Shown here piece by piece: positions 5,664-7,482 of a stretch of DNA of 7,482 bases (position 1 is its first letter; each line of letters begins with the position of its first letter). The notes beneath the pieces are model-generated. The model had not been told where the DNA came from. It did no database searches and worked only from the letters and a program-made list of their open reading frames with translations. The DNA is from Saprospiraceae bacterium (lineage in GTDB: Bacteria > Bacteroidota > Bacteroidia > Chitinophagales > Saprospiraceae): assembly GCA_020436865.1 (NCBI GenBank), contig JAGQXA010000189.1:1-7482 (forward strand). The letters run 5' to 3'. Both the position numbers and the translations under genes were made by a program.

Positions 5664-7415
5664 TTATTCCAAGCGAATTCTCAAGGGCAGCAGGGCTCCG
5701 CTACGGGTCTTGGAGTATTGAGTGGCATCTGTTCCGACCGGTTGGCTGGATGTCTTTTTCACTATGGCATTCCAGTTATGAAAGAGAAAAGGTTCGGTCA
5801 ATTCCAGGCGGATATTCTGCCAGGACTTAGAGGCATATTTTCGCATCGCCCATTGGGTTTCTCTTCTTTGACTACTGACATCCTCGTACAAGGTGCCGAT
5901 GATCCGTTCCTTATCGGTAATGGATCCTTGGTCATCTATGTGAACCAATCTCCAGCCACTAGGAAGCAATTGTCTGATCCTTTGCATTTTAGCTTCCTGG
6001 TTGGAAGCTTTGTAGGACTCCAGCTGTCCATCTACATAATGACGAGGGTGGTACAGAACCACGTATTCGAAGGGCTCGTAGTAGAGGATGGTCACGGTTT
6101 TTAGGTATTCCTCATTACTGTAACTTTTCGGTCTGAAGGTTTCGACCACAAGAATTTGCCCAACCCGGAGATCGTTTACGGTGAGCGGGATCACCTGTCC
6201 GGCTAGGGTCACGCCCCTTATTTCGAATTCTCGAACAAAGGTCTTTGAGCTCGCGATATAGACTGCGTCGGGATCCAGCATGCTGGCCTGTTCTCCTTTT
6301 GTTTCTAGTAGCCTTAGAACCGTGCTGTAATCGGTGGTTGTCTGAAGTAGCACCTGCGCACTATCCAGGAGCTCGGGTTCTTCTTCAAACGGGAGCACCT
6401 GTTTTCCGTTTATTTTGCGCACCAGGAGGCGATTGTAATAATCCTCCAGGTAGTACAATTCGTATTGTTCCTTCTTTAAATAAGGAGCATAGATGGCTTC
6501 CAGGCGTTCCAATTGCTGCCTGATATCATCGGTGGGCCCCCAGTCGGGATATTTCCGGATGAAGTCTCTGGCAAGCAATATCGAAGGCGACTTCAGCAAG
6601 AAAAGGTACTGACTTTGGCGAAGAGCTTCCGGGTAGTGAGTACTTTCCGGGTATTGGGCGAGGTAGTATCGGTAGGCATCCAGGGTATTCAGCTTTTTAG
6701 CTTTTTCGAATTCGAGCGCGGCCAGTTGCTGTCTTGCCTCTTCAACCTGAGGGCTTTCCGGGAATTCCAATAAGAACTTTTGATAGCCGCTAATGGTGCT
6801 GACCGACTCGGCCTGTTCAAAGGCGCGCTGATGCAATGATCGGCGGGCCGGATCGACATATTCGCTTTCGGGAAACTGATCCAGAAAGGCCTGGTATGCC
6901 TGTACCGTGTTTTGCTCCTTAGCTTCCTCATACCCGAGTTTCACCCTAAGGGCCGACAGGTCGTGCCAGATCGTTATATTGGGGTATTCGTAGAGATAGT
7001 AGTTGACTTCAGAAAGGTTCGCCGTTTGTTCCAACTCCCTCAGGAGGTTCTCAGATACACTCTTATCCAGCTCTTCTATGGCCCCGAAGGCGTTCTTGTC
7101 ATAGACTTTCCGGAACTCCTCCAGTTCCTCCTGGTCCTGCCCGGACAACTTGTGAAGCCGGTCGCTTGCTTTCTTCAGGTGTCCGACGATCGTTCGAAAG
7201 TCATCCAAAGAGGGTTGATCCAGGAACCTGGCCAAGGCAAGGCCATAGTGCCCGGTAAGGAGCGAACCATTTTGATCGAGCCCCGATTCAAACTCCGCTA
7301 TTGCACGCTCATATTGCTCCTTTTCGAGAAAGCGTGCAGCCTTCTTGTAGTTTTGTGCCTTCAGGACGAAAGGGCATAGGGAAATACAGGCGAGGGTTAC
7401 TAAGAAACGTGTCAT
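5664..7415 (-). CDS. Exported TPR-type repeat protein with uncharacterised C-terminal half
   Basis: 583 residues, ATG at 7413-7415, TAA at 5664-5666. The N-terminus is a signal peptide (MTRFLVTLACISLCPFVLKAQ), probably cut near residue 20-21. Cys10 and Cys14 do not sit in a good lipobox, so a lipoprotein is unlikely. Residues ~22-65 form a first TPR-like helix pair (NYKKAARFLEKEQYERAIAEFESGL). Residues 164-274 hold three ~37-residue repeats with the pattern NT..AY..FL.QFPES..V..AR, typical of the TPR variety seen in BamD and YbgF-like periplasmic proteins. A fourth, weaker one covers 275-305. Residues ~310-583 match nothing I recognise; they contain strand-rich stretches (DAVYIASSKTFVREFEIRGV, VTILYYEPFEYVVLYHPRHY). 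Inferred: a periplasmic or outer-membrane-associated scaffold. The ~30 C-terminal residues are Ser/Thr/Arg-rich and less protein-like. GC is lower than the beta-helix gene in sampled lines (45-58%). Confidence 0.9.
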   Translation of the reverse strand: MTRFLVTLACISLCPFVLKAQNYKKAARFLEKEQYERAIAEFESGLDQNGSLLTGHYGLALARFLDQPSLDDFRTIVGHLKKASDRLHKLSGQDQEELEEFRKVYDKNAFGAIEELDKSVSENLLRELEQTANLSEVNYYLYEYPNITIWHDLSALRVKLGYEEAKEQNTVQAYQAFLDQFPESEYVDPARRSLHQRAFEQAESVSTISGYQKFLLEFPESPQVEEARQQLAALEFEKAKKLNTLDAYRYYLAQYPESTHYPEALRQSQYLFLLKSPSILLARDFIRKYPDWGPTDDIRQQLERLEAIYAPYLKKEQYELYYLEDYYNRLLVRKINGKQVLPFEEEPELLDSAQVLLQTTTDYSTVLRLLETKGEQASMLDPDAVYIASSKTFVREFEIRGVTLAGQVIPLTVNDLRVGQILVVETFRPKSYSNEEYLKTVTILYYEPFEYVVLYHPRHYVDGQLESYKASNQEAKMQRIRQLLPSGWRLVHIDDQGSITDKERIIGTLYEDVSSQRRETQWAMRKYASKSWQNIRLELTEPFLFHNWNAIVKKTSSQPVGTDATQYSKTRSGALLPLRIRLE

Positions 7416-7482
7416 AATGTCAAGGTATGCTGGGGAATATTGATCACAGGTTGGCGGGTGAATTTGTGCCGGAAAATACCCG
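7416..7482 (-). other. Upstream region of the TPR gene, cut by the window edge
   Basis: 67 bases. No Shine-Dalgarno is visible before the ATG. TACCTTGA lies only a few bases before the start codon, too close to serve as a -7 box. I see no convincing promoter within what is present. Confidence 0.4.

Noticed and set aside
5718..7379. Several plus-strand ORFs of 86-155 codons opposite the TPR gene
   Set aside because: All are antisense shadows of the minus-strand TPR gene, whose signal peptide and repeats are unambiguous.

Overview
The window looks like a piece of a Bacteroidota chromosome, plausibly a high-GC lineage such as the Saprospiria. This is an inference. The support is: two exported proteins whose signal peptides end in the Bacteroidota-like Ala-Phe-Ser-Gln and Lys-Ala-Gln, a huge surface protein built from right-handed beta-helix, CARDB and fibronectin III-type modules, and start codons without a Shine-Dalgarno sequence but (for one gene) with an A-rich leader. 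No mobile element, CRISPR array, rRNA or tRNA was seen.

Layout. Positions 1-5128 (minus strand) are one uninterrupted reading frame of 1709 codons that runs off the left edge. I translated it completely by hand and found no in-frame stop. It encodes a secreted protein with a signal peptide, six tandem ~208-residue beta-helix modules (about residues 44-1309, bases 1202-4999), a beta-helix end segment with the LNWWGDASGP motif, one Ig/CARDB-like domain, one FN3-like domain and then CARDB domains. The C-terminus lies outside the window. Positions 5129-5663 are mostly non-coding and hold a weak promoter candidate and a small perfect hairpin. They also hold a possible 43-residue membrane microprotein on the plus strand (5505-5636). 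Positions 5664-7415 (minus) encode a 583-residue exported TPR-type protein with a C-terminal half I do not recognise. Positions 7416-7482 are the short upstream region of that gene.

How the parts relate. Both large genes point the same way, but 535 bases separate them and they differ in base composition, so an operon is unlikely. The beta-helix protein is probably a cell-surface or secreted adhesin-like protein. In Bacteroidota such proteins usually end in a type IX secretion sorting domain, which cannot be checked here. Nothing in the window amounts to a clear new multi-gene system. The most distinctive signals are the strictly periodic six-module array, with two invariant cysteines and one Ca-loop-like insertion per module, and the small plus-strand ORF.
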